A DNA stretch of 64,000 nt from Candidatus Gastranaerophilales bacterium. Lineage in GTDB: Bacteria; Cyanobacteriota; Vampirovibrionia; Gastranaerophilales; Gastranaerophilaceae. The stretch covers positions 124,001-188,000 of the forward strand of contig CANQJT010000001.1 of assembly GCA_947624325.1 (NCBI GenBank), in the 5' to 3' direction. The notes under the pieces are model-generated. The model searched no databases. It was not told the origin of the DNA and was given only the letters and a program-made list of their open reading frames with translations. Made by a program: the position numbers and the translations under genes. This document shows positions 18,538-26,975 of the stretch, piece by piece (within the stretch, counting starts at the first letter, position 1; each line of letters starts with the position of its first letter).

Positions 18538-18562
18538 AAAAGCCCTAAACGGGCTTTTTTAT
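18538..18562. terminator. bidirectional intrinsic terminator after gdhA
   Basis: Stem aaaagccc/gggctttt with a 5-nt loop and a T run lies 4 nt after the gdhA stop and touches the stop codon of the convergent DUF1292 gene. Confidence 0.85.
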
Positions 18563-18828
18563 TATTCAATTTCGTCTTCAAGTTCTTCTATATACTCTGC
18601 AATTCGATTAAATTCGTCATCGTCATCAATAGCTTCAAAGGAAAATTCTTCGCCGTCTTTTTTTAGTCTCATAACAAGAATTTCACCCTCATCATCCTTT
18701 TTATCCTTTACGGGGAGTAAAAGAGCATATTCAATGTTATCTACCGTAACGATGTCAATAAGTTCAAAAGAAACTTTGTTTCCTTCTTCATCTAATGTTT
18801 CAATTAACTGTTCATTTTTTTCTGCCAT
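18562..18828 (-). CDS. DUF1292 family small acidic protein
   Basis: 88 aa, strongly acidic. The pattern LxDEEGNxVxFELIDIVxVDNxEYALLLP followed by ILVMRL and an acidic tail is that of DUF1292 (YrzB-like) proteins, which often lie next to yqgF/ruvX in Firmicutes. Here too it is 6 nt downstream of ruvX on the same strand. The biochemical role of the family is unknown. The ATG is preceded by an AAAGTGAG-type site. Confidence 0.85.
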   Translation of the reverse strand: MAEKNEQLIETLDEEGNKVSFELIDIVTVDNIEYALLLPVKDKKDDEGEILVMRLKKDGEEFSFEAIDDDDEFNRIAEYIEELEDEIE

Positions 18829-18834
18829 AAGAAC

Positions 18835-19239
18835 TCACTTTCTATCAAGAAATTGTTGTAAAATAATACACGCACTTTTTAAATCAACAAGCTGTTTATT
18901 TTTTGTATATTTTCTGCCTGTTTGAGCAAGGATATATTCAGCTTGGCGGCTTGTTAATCTTTCATCTTCAAAAATAATTTCATATTCATTTTCAAAATTT
19001 TTAGCAAAATTAATACAGTCTTGGGCTTGTTCACCTATTGTGTTATTCATGTTTTTAGGTAAGCCTGCTACTATTTTTTTTACATCATTATCTTTACAAA
19101 TTTGTTTGATTTTTTCAATTGCTATACTTTCTGGCTCTCTGGATATTGTTTCAACAGGATGCGCTATTATACCCATAATATCGCTGATTGATATACCTAT
19201 TCGCTTTTTCCCTATATCAAGACCAAGTATTTTATTCAT
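18835..19239 (-). CDS. ruvX: RuvX/YqgF-family RNase H-fold protein
   Basis: 134 aa. The RNase H-like fold motifs are present: LGLDIGKKRIGIS (residues 5-17), the DERLTSRQAE strand-helix (about 93-102) and a late Asp in VDLKSACIILQ. The family includes the pre-16S rRNA 5'-maturation nuclease and was first described as a putative Holliday junction resolvase. It overlaps the upstream unknown gene by 8 nt and is followed by DUF1292. Confidence 0.93.
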   Translation of the reverse strand: MNKILGLDIGKKRIGISISDIMGIIAHPVETISREPESIAIEKIKQICKDNDVKKIVAGLPKNMNNTIGEQAQDCINFAKNFENEYEIIFEDERLTSRQAEYILAQTGRKYTKNKQLVDLKSACIILQQFLDRK

Positions 19240-20851
19240 TTATCCATTTACTCTTTAATATTTCAAGTATTTCATCAATTTTTTTTGTATTGAATTTTAT
19301 TTCATTCAGAGTTTTTCTTTTAAATATATTTATTGTTTTATTTTCATCCTTTTTGGCATCTTTTATTATTGAAAGATTATTTACAATGCTCCTTTGTAAA
19401 ATTATTTCGGTAAAGGTTTTAAAGAAATCTTCATTATTTGCTATGCATAAAAATTTATCTGCCGTTTCTTCTTTTTTATTTATATTTAAAATATATGAAA
19501 GTTCATACAAGCGATTTTTCCATATTGTTTTTATTTCTTCCGTAAATATCGCATCTTTTGTATTTACTATCAGATTATTAATAGTTTTAATATCAGGTGT
19601 TTCCAAATTATAAATTTTATCAATTAACTCTGAAAGTATTTTATTTTCATCCTTCATAATATACCATCTGTATGTATATTTTAGAGTTAATACAGTTAGT
19701 ATTTCATCTTTTGTATATGTTTTTTTGTTATTTATATCAAAATTTTTATTTGGTGTAATATCTGCCAAAAGTGTGTTCCAGGAAATAAATTCATAAGGAA
19801 TAGTCTTTTTTAAAGTTTCAGATAATTTAAAAGCCTTGTTTGTTTGATATTTTATATATTCGGGACTTACTTCATATCTGCCTTCCGTGTTAAAAAATTT
19901 ATCCGTTATTTTGTTAAATTCTGATTGCGGAATATTATAAAATCCGAAACAGTCTATAATCCCCGAGATATCATTTATAACGACGGCAGAGAAGGTGTAT
20001 TTACCTTCTTTATTTATTCTTGAACTTAAAAGAGCTTGATTTCCGCTTCCGTCAGGGATTGTTGTATAAAATTCACATGGCTTTGAATCTTTAATTATAT
20101 TCTTAAAATATTCATGAGCTTTTTCTTCCGTAGCACCTGCAAGCTGCAGCTTTTTTAAAGCTAAATTACAAGCTTGGATTACTTTATCATTATTTGTGAT
20201 ATTTATTAAATATTTTATGGCAGGTATAGCAACAGATGATTTAGAATCACTTAGCAGTTCTACTGACAGAATTTTAAAATCATCATCAAAATCAGCATAT
20301 AATATCGGATATACTATATTAGAAAGGAAGTCGCCTTTATAATCTTCTTTTATGGAGGATAGCAGTAATTGTTTATCTTTATCTGAAACTGTATACATAA
20401 AATCAAGAAAATCCAGCATTGATTCGGGATTAAAAACTGCATTTTCCATCAGCTTTTGTGTTTCTAAATCAATAACTTCATCAGGATTTTCAAAGTATTT
20501 AGGAATTGCATCAACTGCATCGGTAGAACCAATCGCTCTTAATAATTGAACAAATTTGTATTTCGTTTCATCTGAATATGAGTTTGATTTTAATTCTTCA
20601 TATACTTTATCTTGTATGTATTCCTTAGGAATAAGTGAATTTAATATATAAGAGGAAAACATATATTCCTCTTCTTCCATCTTAGTAAATTCTTTTATAA
20701 AGATATCAAATAATGTGTTTGTATCTTTAATTTCTTTTAAATCATTAACTATTTTTATGAATAAATCTTCATTAAATTTTTGAGCAGATTTAATTTCAGA
20801 AACTGCACAAAGAACTTTAGCTCTGATTTGGAGTTTAGATAGTTCTGCCAT
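19232..20851 (-). CDS. large hypothetical protein, helical-repeat-like, 539 aa
   Basis: I do not recognise this protein. It is soluble and mostly helical. The first about 250 residues show repeated helix pairs with patterns such as SVELLSDSKSSVAIPAIKYL, consistent with degenerate HEAT/ARM-type repeats. The middle contains beta-rich sequence (GKYTFSAVVINDISGIIDC) and the C-terminus is again helical and Lys-rich. It overlaps the ClpX-zinc-finger gene by 1 nt and ruvX by 8 nt, so translation is coupled across the operon. The repeats suggest a protein- or nucleic-acid-binding scaffold; this is inference only. Confidence 0.7.
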   Translation of the reverse strand: MAELSKLQIRAKVLCAVSEIKSAQKFNEDLFIKIVNDLKEIKDTNTLFDIFIKEFTKMEEEEYMFSSYILNSLIPKEYIQDKVYEELKSNSYSDETKYKFVQLLRAIGSTDAVDAIPKYFENPDEVIDLETQKLMENAVFNPESMLDFLDFMYTVSDKDKQLLLSSIKEDYKGDFLSNIVYPILYADFDDDFKILSVELLSDSKSSVAIPAIKYLINITNNDKVIQACNLALKKLQLAGATEEKAHEYFKNIIKDSKPCEFYTTIPDGSGNQALLSSRINKEGKYTFSAVVINDISGIIDCFGFYNIPQSEFNKITDKFFNTEGRYEVSPEYIKYQTNKAFKLSETLKKTIPYEFISWNTLLADITPNKNFDINNKKTYTKDEILTVLTLKYTYRWYIMKDENKILSELIDKIYNLETPDIKTINNLIVNTKDAIFTEEIKTIWKNRLYELSYILNINKKEETADKFLCIANNEDFFKTFTEIILQRSIVNNLSIIKDAKKDENKTINIFKRKTLNEIKFNTKKIDEILEILKSKWINE

Positions 20852-21123
20852 TATTTAATTTTGCTCCAGAATATATCTAATATTTTTTGAGCTTCGGCTG
20901 ATGGAATTTTATCTTCTAAAATTAAATATTGAACGGCAATCATGGTGCATTCTGAGCAAATATTAACACCCGGACCTTGAACCATTTTAACAACCTGTGT
21001 ATTGGGTCTTCCGCAGAAACTGCAATATACCGGTTCTTGTATATTTGTTTTTTCTTCTTTTTTTATTTCTTTTGTTTTATTTCTTGCGCTTTTCAGCGAA
21101 ACGATTTTTTCTGAATCACTCAT
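20851..21123 (-). CDS. ClpX-type C4 zinc-finger protein, 90 aa
   Basis: The centre of the protein carries CSFCGRPNTQVVKMVQGPGVNICSEC in C-x2-C...C-x2-C form (residues 34-59), like the N-terminal zinc-binding domain of ClpX, which binds substrates and adaptors. No AAA+ domain follows; the protein stops after a short helix (YLILEDKIPSAEAQKILD). It may be a free-standing adaptor. It is first in an operon with the 539-aa unknown, ruvX and DUF1292, and is divergent from the TPR lipoprotein gene with a shared promoter region. Confidence 0.82.
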   Translation of the reverse strand: MSDSEKIVSLKSARNKTKEIKKEEKTNIQEPVYCSFCGRPNTQVVKMVQGPGVNICSECTMIAVQYLILEDKIPSAEAQKILDIFWSKIK

Positions 21124-21153
21124 TTTATATCTCTTATTACTAATACTCTAAAT

Positions 21154-21204
21154 ATTGTATAATATTTTAAAAATATTGCAAAATTTTCAAATTAAGTTTA
21201 TATT
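21154..21204. promoter_or_regulatory. divergent promoters sharing one palindromic -35 box
   Basis: TTGCAA at 21176-21181 is its own reverse complement. On the plus strand it is followed by a 17-bp spacer and TATATT (21199-21204), driving the TPR lipoprotein. On the minus strand a 16-bp spacer leads to TACAAT (21154-21159), driving the zinc-finger operon. Spacing and sequence fit sigma-70-type promoters. Confidence 0.6.
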
Positions 21205-21229
21205 GTAATAAGTATTTGGGGAGAATTAA

Positions 21230-21871
21230 ATGAAAAAAGTATTGTTATTATTTACAATATTGTTTGTATCGGTAATAACAACTGCATGTATTAATAATTT
21301 AGCCGTACAAGAATTAAACAATAAAGCAGCAGCCTACATGGATAAAGGCGATACGGAAACTGCTATTTGCAGATTAAAATCCAGTCTTGATTTGGATGAA
21401 GAAATATATCAAACACACTATAATCTTGCTGTTGCTTATAATAATGTTGGTGATTTTCAAGGTGCTGTTAATGAAGCAAAAAGAACATTGGAAATTAATC
21501 CTGAATTTTATGACGCATACTACACAATGGCAGTTGCAAAAGAAGCTCTTGCTTATCAAATTATAGATAAACAGCCGGATGAAAACGGCAATATTCCTGA
21601 TTTAACAAACGAAGAAATTTCTATGTTTAATTCTTCCGCTCAAGATACAATAGATACATATAATGAATATATAGTTAAAAAAGTTGATGCAGAAGAGACT
21701 GAACAGGTTAATAACAAAATCGCAGAACTTAATGCAAAAATAAAAGAGTTTACTCAAAGACTTGAATCGGCTCCGCAGGCTCAAAATGAACAGCCTTTAG
21801 AATCTCAGCCGGATGAGTCTCAGCCTGAAGACATTCAGCCTCCGCAAAATGAACAACCATTGGAACAGTAA
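21230..21871 (+). CDS. TPR-containing probable lipoprotein
   Basis: 213 aa. The N-terminal signal ends VITTACINN, with Cys20 as the likely lipidated residue; the lipobox is imperfect. Two or three tetratricopeptide motifs follow (for example AAAYMDKGDTETAICRLKSS and THYNLAVAYNNVGDFQGAVN, about residues 32-100). The C-terminus is a Gln/Pro/Glu-rich tail built from the repeated words EQPLE, SQPDE and SQPED. TPRs mediate protein contacts, so this may be an envelope assembly factor. A GGGGAGA site precedes the ATG, and lgt, the enzyme that would lipidate it, starts 3 nt downstream. Confidence 0.82.
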   Translation: MKKVLLLFTILFVSVITTACINNLAVQELNNKAAAYMDKGDTETAICRLKSSLDLDEEIYQTHYNLAVAYNNVGDFQGAVNEAKRTLEINPEFYDAYYTMAVAKEALAYQIIDKQPDENGNIPDLTNEEISMFNSSAQDTIDTYNEYIVKKVDAEETEQVNNKIAELNAKIKEFTQRLESAPQAQNEQPLESQPDESQPEDIQPPQNEQPLEQ

Positions 21872-21874
21872 TGA

Positions 21875-22666
21875 ATGTTTAAGTCCCCGGGTAGTATCGC
21901 TTTTAGTATTGGTTTAATTGATGTGCATTTTTACGGCATTATTATGTCTTTGTCAATTTTACTGGGAATATTTGTAATTTTTCTTATTGCAAAAAGGTAT
22001 TTTAAAGATATTTCCGCAGATACTATATGTGATATTTCCTTTTTATTGATTGTTTTCGGGATAATTTTTGCAAGACTCTATTATGTTATATTGGATTACA
22101 AGTATTTTATAAAATATCCTTTGGAAATACCTGCAATATGGAACGGCGGTATTGCAATCCAAGGTGCAATAATTGGCGGTGTTTTAATAGGGTATTGTTA
22201 TGTTAAAGATAATAATTTAAACTTTTTAAGACTTGCAGATTTATTTACTTTCGGGCTTGTTATCGGTCAGGTTATAGGAAGATGGGGAAATTTCTTTAAT
22301 TCTGAGGCATTCGGACTTCCGACCAATTTGCCTTGGAAGTTATATATTCCTTACAATTTCAGACCTCTTGAATACAGAAATTTTGACTTTTTTCATCCTG
22401 CTTTTTTATATGAGTCCATACTTAATCTTATTGTATTTTTTATACTTTTTTATATTCTTAAAAGGTCAGGTATTGAAAGAAAGAACGGAATAATATTCTT
22501 TACATACTTAATTTTGTACTCGATTGTAAGAATCATTGTTGAAACAATAAGAGTTGACAGTGTTTTAAATATTTCAGTATTACATATTGCTCATATTGCT
22601 TCTTTAATATTTTTAATTATCGGAATTTTAGGTTTAAGAATAATATTAAATCAAAAAACTTCATAA
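21875..22666 (+). CDS. lgt: prolipoprotein diacylglyceryl transferase
   Basis: 263-aa integral membrane enzyme with about seven hydrophobic segments. The family signature GRWGNFFNSEAFG is present (about residues 134-146), as are the conserved YGIIMSLSILLG N-terminus and the HPAFLYESILN region. It transfers diacylglycerol from phosphatidylglycerol to the lipobox Cys of prolipoproteins, the first step of lipoprotein maturation. The ATG at 21875 lies 3 nt after the stop of the preceding lipoprotein gene, indicating coupled expression. Confidence 0.95.
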   Translation: MFKSPGSIAFSIGLIDVHFYGIIMSLSILLGIFVIFLIAKRYFKDISADTICDISFLLIVFGIIFARLYYVILDYKYFIKYPLEIPAIWNGGIAIQGAIIGGVLIGYCYVKDNNLNFLRLADLFTFGLVIGQVIGRWGNFFNSEAFGLPTNLPWKLYIPYNFRPLEYRNFDFFHPAFLYESILNLIVFFILFYILKRSGIERKNGIIFFTYLILYSIVRIIVETIRVDSVLNISVLHIAHIASLIFLIIGILGLRIILNQKTS

Positions 22667-22669
22667 TTT

Positions 22670-22697
22670 TTGTAATAAATTTGATTTGTTTTATAAT
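22670..22697 (+). promoter_or_regulatory. promoter placing the transcript start at the mce ATG
   Basis: TTGTAA (22670-22675), 16-bp spacer, TATAAT (22692-22697). The expected transcription start, 6-7 nt after the -10 box, coincides with the ATG at 22704, and no Shine-Dalgarno sequence is present. A leaderless mRNA is implied. Confidence 0.55.
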
Positions 22698-22703
22698 ATC
22701 TGT

Positions 22704-23384
22704 ATGAAGAAAAAATATATTTGGCTTACAGAACTGATATTATGGCTTGTTATTTTAGTATTGGGGTTTTACTTTTTTATTTATAATACAACTGTAAAAG
22801 AAAGTACTAAAAATGTATATTATATGTTTGTCGATGATGCGGCCGGGCTTGTCAAGGGTTCACCTGTCAGAATAATGGGAATAAATGTCGGCTATATCAG
22901 GTTAGTTAAAATTTTTGATAATAAAGTGTTTGTGTCCTTTTTAGTAACTGAAGACGGTGTAAAAGTTCCTCACAGAGCTACGGCAACAATTGAATTTTAC
23001 GGTCTCGGCGGTTCTACCTCGCTTGAGCTTAATCCGTCTACATCTACAAATACCGATGAAAAAGAAGCTTTATTAATCGGCAAATCATACAGAGTGCAAG
23101 ATTTCTGGCAGGGTAATGCTCAAGTATCAGATGTTTTAATTAACATTTACGGAAGTTTTGGCAGAATGATTAAGAAAACAGATTTACTTAATCACAAAGA
23201 TTGGCTCAAACAAAATAAACTTATTGAGTCAATTATTAATCAAACCGATAATATTAATACCGAGCAGTCCGTTATTATTTATAAATTGACCGAAAATGAT
23301 TTAAAAAGATTAAAGGATAATACATTTGAATTTCCCGATGAATTGCCTGATGATAAACTTGAAGAGGAAGAAAGTAATGAATAA
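22704..23384 (+). CDS. MCE (MlaD-like) family protein
   Basis: 226 aa from the chosen ATG; an in-frame TTG at 22686 would add six residues but lies inside the -10 box. One N-terminal transmembrane helix (about residues 5-26) is followed by an MCE domain beginning YMFVDDAAGLVKGSPVRI and including GINVGYI and FYGLGGSTSLEL. MCE proteins form hexameric rings or tubes that carry lipids between the two membranes. The C-terminus is acidic. No MlaE/MlaF homologues are in the window. The 3' end overlaps upp by 8 nt. Confidence 0.87.
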   Translation: MKKKYIWLTELILWLVILVLGFYFFIYNTTVKESTKNVYYMFVDDAAGLVKGSPVRIMGINVGYIRLVKIFDNKVFVSFLVTEDGVKVPHRATATIEFYGLGGSTSLELNPSTSTNTDEKEALLIGKSYRVQDFWQGNAQVSDVLINIYGSFGRMIKKTDLLNHKDWLKQNKLIESIINQTDNINTEQSVIIYKLTENDLKRLKDNTFEFPDELPDDKLEEEESNE

Positions 23385-24039
23385 TTATAAGAATGTTTTT
23401 GTTGTAAATCATCCGTTATGCTGTCACAACCTTAGTATAATAAGAGATAAAAACACAACTGCAGAAGTATTCAGAAATGCAATAAGAAGAATTACATATT
23501 TATTGTTTTATAAAGCAACAGAAGATTTGGAGCTTGAAGACTGTTCTGTTGAAACTCCGCTTGAGTGTTGTAATTGCAAAAAATTAAATACAAAAAAGGA
23601 AATTATAATTGCTCCTATTTTAAGGGCAGGTTTAATATTTTCGGATATTGCAAATGAAATTATGCCCTTTGCAACAGTAAGGCATATAGGTATGTATAGA
23701 GATGAAGATACATTAACTCCTGTATGGTATTATAATAAAATCCCCGTTGAATTTGATAATCCGCAGGATAAAATAATTCTTATTCTTGACCCTATGCTTG
23801 CGACGGGAAATTCCGCAATAGATGCAATTAAACTGTTTGCAAATAAAAAAGTTCCTCATAAGAACATTCGTTTTGTCAGTTTAATAAGTGCACCTGAAGG
23901 TTTGGAAAAAGTTCAGAGTTTATACCCTGATGTCAAAATTATTACGGCAAGTATTGATAACTGCTTAAATTCATCAGGCTATATAAGACCAGGACTTGGG
24001 GATGCAGGTGACAGAATATTTAATACGGTTGAAAATTAA
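23377..24039 (+). CDS. upp: uracil phosphoribosyltransferase
   Basis: 220 aa from ATG 23377, preceded by GAGGAAGAAAG; an upstream in-frame start would add a non-homologous tail. It converts uracil and PRPP to UMP in pyrimidine salvage. The PRPP loop is ILDPMLATGNSAIDA. Family stretches include PILRAGLIFSD, RHIGMYRDE and the C-terminal uracil-binding YIRPGLGDAGDRIFNT. An unusual short Cys-rich insertion (CCNCKK) precedes the ILRAG strand. It overlaps the mce gene (8 nt) and pgeF (1 nt). Confidence 0.94.
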   Translation: MNNYKNVFVVNHPLCCHNLSIIRDKNTTAEVFRNAIRRITYLLFYKATEDLELEDCSVETPLECCNCKKLNTKKEIIIAPILRAGLIFSDIANEIMPFATVRHIGMYRDEDTLTPVWYYNKIPVEFDNPQDKIILILDPMLATGNSAIDAIKLFANKKVPHKNIRFVSLISAPEGLEKVQSLYPDVKIITASIDNCLNSSGYIRPGLGDAGDRIFNTVEN

Positions 24040-24767
24040 TGTTTTATTTTGATAATTTCTTTGGGAAAAAAATATTAAAATCCTCAATATTGAGTGACAT
24101 AGACTGCTTCTTTACCACAAGAGAATTTGTACTTACATATTCTTCAAGAGAAGATTTAAAGGAGGTTAGCGAAAAAAATCGAATTTTTTTACTTGATAAA
24201 TTAAATTCGGAAAAATTGGTAACAGCAAAGCAAATTCACAGCTCAAATATAGAAACGGTAAAAGACGGGGTGTTTTTTTACGATAATACTGATGCTCTGA
24301 TTTCAAATATAAAAGATACAGTATTATTGTTAAATTTTGCAGATTGTATTCCGATTATATTATATTCAAAACAGAATAAAACAGGTGCATTAATTCATGC
24401 CGGCTGGAGGGGAAGTGCAAGTGAAATTGCAAAAAAAACCGTTCTTAAAATGACTAATGATTTAAATATTAAAACTAAAACAATTACGGCATTAATCGGC
24501 CCCGGGATTGGCAAATGTTGTTTTGAAACGGATGCAGATGTTTTTGAGAAATTAATTTCAGATAAATCAAACAAAAATTTATACGAAAAAAAAGGAAATA
24601 AATATTTTATAGATTTGAAGTTATTAAATGCTAACCAATTGTCAGAATGCGGAATAGAAAATATAGACATTTGTAACTATTGCACATGCTGTATGTCTGA
24701 TATATTTTTTTCATATAGAAAAGAAAACGGTATTACCGCACGGCATTCTGCCGTGATAAAAATATAA
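24039..24767 (+). CDS. pgeF: YfiH/LACC1-family purine nucleoside phosphorylase/deaminase
   Basis: 242 aa. The family signature residues are present: FADCIPIILY, HAGWRGSASEIA and GPGIGKCCFE, which supply the Cys/His zinc ligands, plus the C-terminal CTCCMSDIFFSYRKEN. Members were once called polyphenol oxidases; LACC1/YfiH proteins are now known as multifunctional purine nucleoside enzymes, and bacterial PgeF has been linked to peptidoglycan editing. The start shares a TAATG junction with upp. Confidence 0.92.
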   Translation: MFYFDNFFGKKILKSSILSDIDCFFTTREFVLTYSSREDLKEVSEKNRIFLLDKLNSEKLVTAKQIHSSNIETVKDGVFFYDNTDALISNIKDTVLLLNFADCIPIILYSKQNKTGALIHAGWRGSASEIAKKTVLKMTNDLNIKTKTITALIGPGIGKCCFETDADVFEKLISDKSNKNLYEKKGNKYFIDLKLLNANQLSECGIENIDICNYCTCCMSDIFFSYRKENGITARHSAVIKI

Positions 24768-24778
24768 AGGGGATAGTT

Positions 24779-26089
24779 ATGTCAGTAATTGAAAAATTAG
24801 CGGTTATTTCAGATACAATTACAAAATTAATGGATTTTGTTGCTTCTGATGAATTGGTTAAGCCTGATTTTGAAGAATATTTAAAGACTGTTTCTTCAAA
24901 TAATCCGTCAGGAGGCGGAATTCAAGCTTTATTAATTCCGTATATATTTGAAAGAAGATTAACAAAAGAAAGAAAAACAATAATTGAACTGTACCAAAAT
25001 TCTATACAAGATATTTCAAGTGAAGAAAAAGAAATTTTAGCCTGCCTTTCTAAATCCTTAAATTCGGTTTTTGAAATAAGAAGGGTATTAAGTAACGGTT
25101 TTGAACTATATAATTTACTTAATGAAAAAATGTATAAAGTTTTATCTTTGGTTAAAATGAATAACTTTAGAGGTATTACACCCGGGCAGTTTGCCATGTG
25201 CAGAATATTCCCGATGAAGGATGAGTATTATCTTTTGGAAGTATCTAATGTTATATCCAGTTACAATAAAGATGAAGTTTATAAGTATGTTATTGCCAAA
25301 ATTATTGAAGAACCTGAAACGGGATATGAAGGAAATCTTAAAAAACAAGAGCAAATTGAACTGCTTGTTGCTGATTTTGGCAGAAAATTTTTGGAATGTT
25401 TTGGCTCTGATGAAGTTATAACTACAAATCAGTATGCTGATAACCTTATAAATATGTTTAATGCTTATTGTGAAGAAGATGGACAAAAACCTTCCAAAGA
25501 TGACATTGCTGCAAATATTAAAACAGTTGAATGCAACCGTTATTTTACGGTTTCTGATTTTAAAAATTCCTATTCTAATTTTATGGAAAAATCCTTGGAA
25601 GGGTTTGCTTCTCATTCTTCCGTATATGATATTGGTATTGTATATGATATGGAGCTTGGATTATTTGTTATTCCGTTTTATCAAACATTTTGTAAAATAT
25701 ATGAAGTTGATGATTATAAATCTATTCAAGGCTATAAAGACTGCGTAAAAAACTTTCTTGAAAATGATAAAATTCCTGCAAATATTATTAAAAAAATTGC
25801 GGAAAAATACGGTAATTTTATTGAAAGAACTAATGAAATTATGCAAACTTCTTATAGCTTAGATGAATTGTTAAATTACTATAAAGCAGATTCCGTTGAT
25901 AAAAAAATCTATTCTTCATCTAATGTTTTGTATGCATCAAAAGTATTTGAACAAATGATGAGACTCGTTACTCAAAAGGAAGAACATAAACCTAAAGAAG
26001 GTGCTGATTATTCTCATGTCGGAAGAAATGACAAATGTCCATGCGGAAGCGGTAAAAAATATAAAAATTGCTGTATGTTAAAAGAGTAA
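24779..26089 (+). CDS. hypothetical protein with C-terminal SEC-C zinc motif
   Basis: 436 aa. Only the last 25 residues are recognisable: VGRNDKCPCGSGKKYKNCC, the SEC-C metal-binding motif found at the end of SecA and many unrelated proteins. The rest is helical and soluble, with no signal peptide and no family I recognise. An AAAGGGGAT site precedes the ATG 11 nt after pgeF, so it is likely the last gene of the upp-pgeF run. The motif suggests binding to a partner protein or ribosome. Confidence 0.75.
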   Translation: MSVIEKLAVISDTITKLMDFVASDELVKPDFEEYLKTVSSNNPSGGGIQALLIPYIFERRLTKERKTIIELYQNSIQDISSEEKEILACLSKSLNSVFEIRRVLSNGFELYNLLNEKMYKVLSLVKMNNFRGITPGQFAMCRIFPMKDEYYLLEVSNVISSYNKDEVYKYVIAKIIEEPETGYEGNLKKQEQIELLVADFGRKFLECFGSDEVITTNQYADNLINMFNAYCEEDGQKPSKDDIAANIKTVECNRYFTVSDFKNSYSNFMEKSLEGFASHSSVYDIGIVYDMELGLFVIPFYQTFCKIYEVDDYKSIQGYKDCVKNFLENDKIPANIIKKIAEKYGNFIERTNEIMQTSYSLDELLNYYKADSVDKKIYSSSNVLYASKVFEQMMRLVTQKEEHKPKEGADYSHVGRNDKCPCGSGKKYKNCCMLKE

Positions 26090-26158
26090 AATATTCTTTA
26101 ATATGTTAAATATAATTACATAAAAATGCTATATTTTTCATTAAAATGTAAAAATTAT

Positions 26159-26256
26159 GTTATAATTTATTTAAAAAAATAATATCCTTATAAGGACAAT
26201 TTTGTCTTTATATTTAATTCCAACTAAGCAGAACGATAGTTCTGCTGTTTTCTTTT
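26159..26256 (+). ncRNA. candidate small RNA between convergent genes
   Basis: An extended -10 (TG-T-TATAAT, 26158-26166) without a good -35 precedes a region with no open frame. It contains a 12-bp palindrome (TCCTTATAAGGA, 26185-26196) that overlaps an alternative hairpin gacaa/ttgtc. It ends in an 8-bp stem with a GATA loop and a T-rich tract (26227-26256). A transcript of about 84 nt is possible. It could equally be just the 3' terminator of the SEC-C gene. Confidence 0.3.
26227..26256 (+). terminator. intrinsic terminator
   Basis: Perfect 8-bp stem agcagaac/gttctgct with a 4-nt loop followed by gttttctttt. Oriented for plus-strand transcription, 138 nt after the SEC-C gene stop. Confidence 0.7.
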
Positions 26257-26264
26257 AAAATTAA

Positions 26265-26900
26265 TCAGCATTTGTATGATTTGCAGCAATCAGTAAGTTT
26301 GCACTTATTGCAGTTTGGATTTACGGGTTTACAAATATTCTGGCCGAGAGTCACAAACAATGTATTTATTTCACTCCAGCAATCTTTTGGCAGATTTGCT
26401 TTTAGTGCAAATTCAGTTTCTTCGGGGGTTGTTGTATTAACAATTCCGAGCCTGTTAGAAATTCTGTGTACATGAACATCCACACAAATACTTGGAAGTC
26501 CGTAGCCTTTTGATTGGACTAAGTTTGCGGTTTTCCTGCCTACTCCTTTAAACTTTATAAGTTCATCAATTTCTTTCGGAACAATGTTGTTGTATTTATG
26601 ATAAAGTTCATTAGCAATATCAAGTATTTGTTTGGCTTTATTTTTATAAAATCCTACGGGATATATTGCCTTTTCTAAATCTTCAAGTGATACGGAAAGA
26701 AAATCTTTTGGAGTTTTACCAAGTTTCAGCATACGCATAGTTGCAGGATATGTTGTTTTGTCGTTTGTCCTTAATGATAATATACAGGCAATTAATACTA
26801 TAAATGGGTCATTAATATCCTCCATAAATTTTACAAAATCCGTTTGCGGAAGATTCATATCTTTAATTTTGCCGATTATTTTTTTAAAGTTTTTTATCAT
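26265..26900 (-). CDS. nth: endonuclease III
   Basis: 211 aa, normal length. The helix-hairpin-helix with the catalytic Lys is FKGVGRKTANLV and the catalytic Asp lies in CVDVHVHR. The C-terminal [4Fe-4S] cluster ligands follow the canonical C-x6-C-x2-C-x5-C spacing (CKPVNPNCNKCKLTDCC). It removes oxidised pyrimidines from DNA and cleaves the abasic site. It is divergent from the aminotransferase gene. Confidence 0.95.
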   Translation of the reverse strand: MIKNFKKIIGKIKDMNLPQTDFVKFMEDINDPFIVLIACILSLRTNDKTTYPATMRMLKLGKTPKDFLSVSLEDLEKAIYPVGFYKNKAKQILDIANELYHKYNNIVPKEIDELIKFKGVGRKTANLVQSKGYGLPSICVDVHVHRISNRLGIVNTTTPEETEFALKANLPKDCWSEINTLFVTLGQNICKPVNPNCNKCKLTDCCKSYKC

Positions 26901-26975
26901 ATCTGAAAATTTAATATTTTTGGTATATTATAAATTATAGAATAAAAACTGAAAACTGGGATAGAGGAAATAGTT

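Noticed and set aside
23326-23376. Longer upp start
   Set aside because: It lies out of frame inside the mce gene and adds a tail without similarity to UPRTases; ATG 23377 has a ribosome site.
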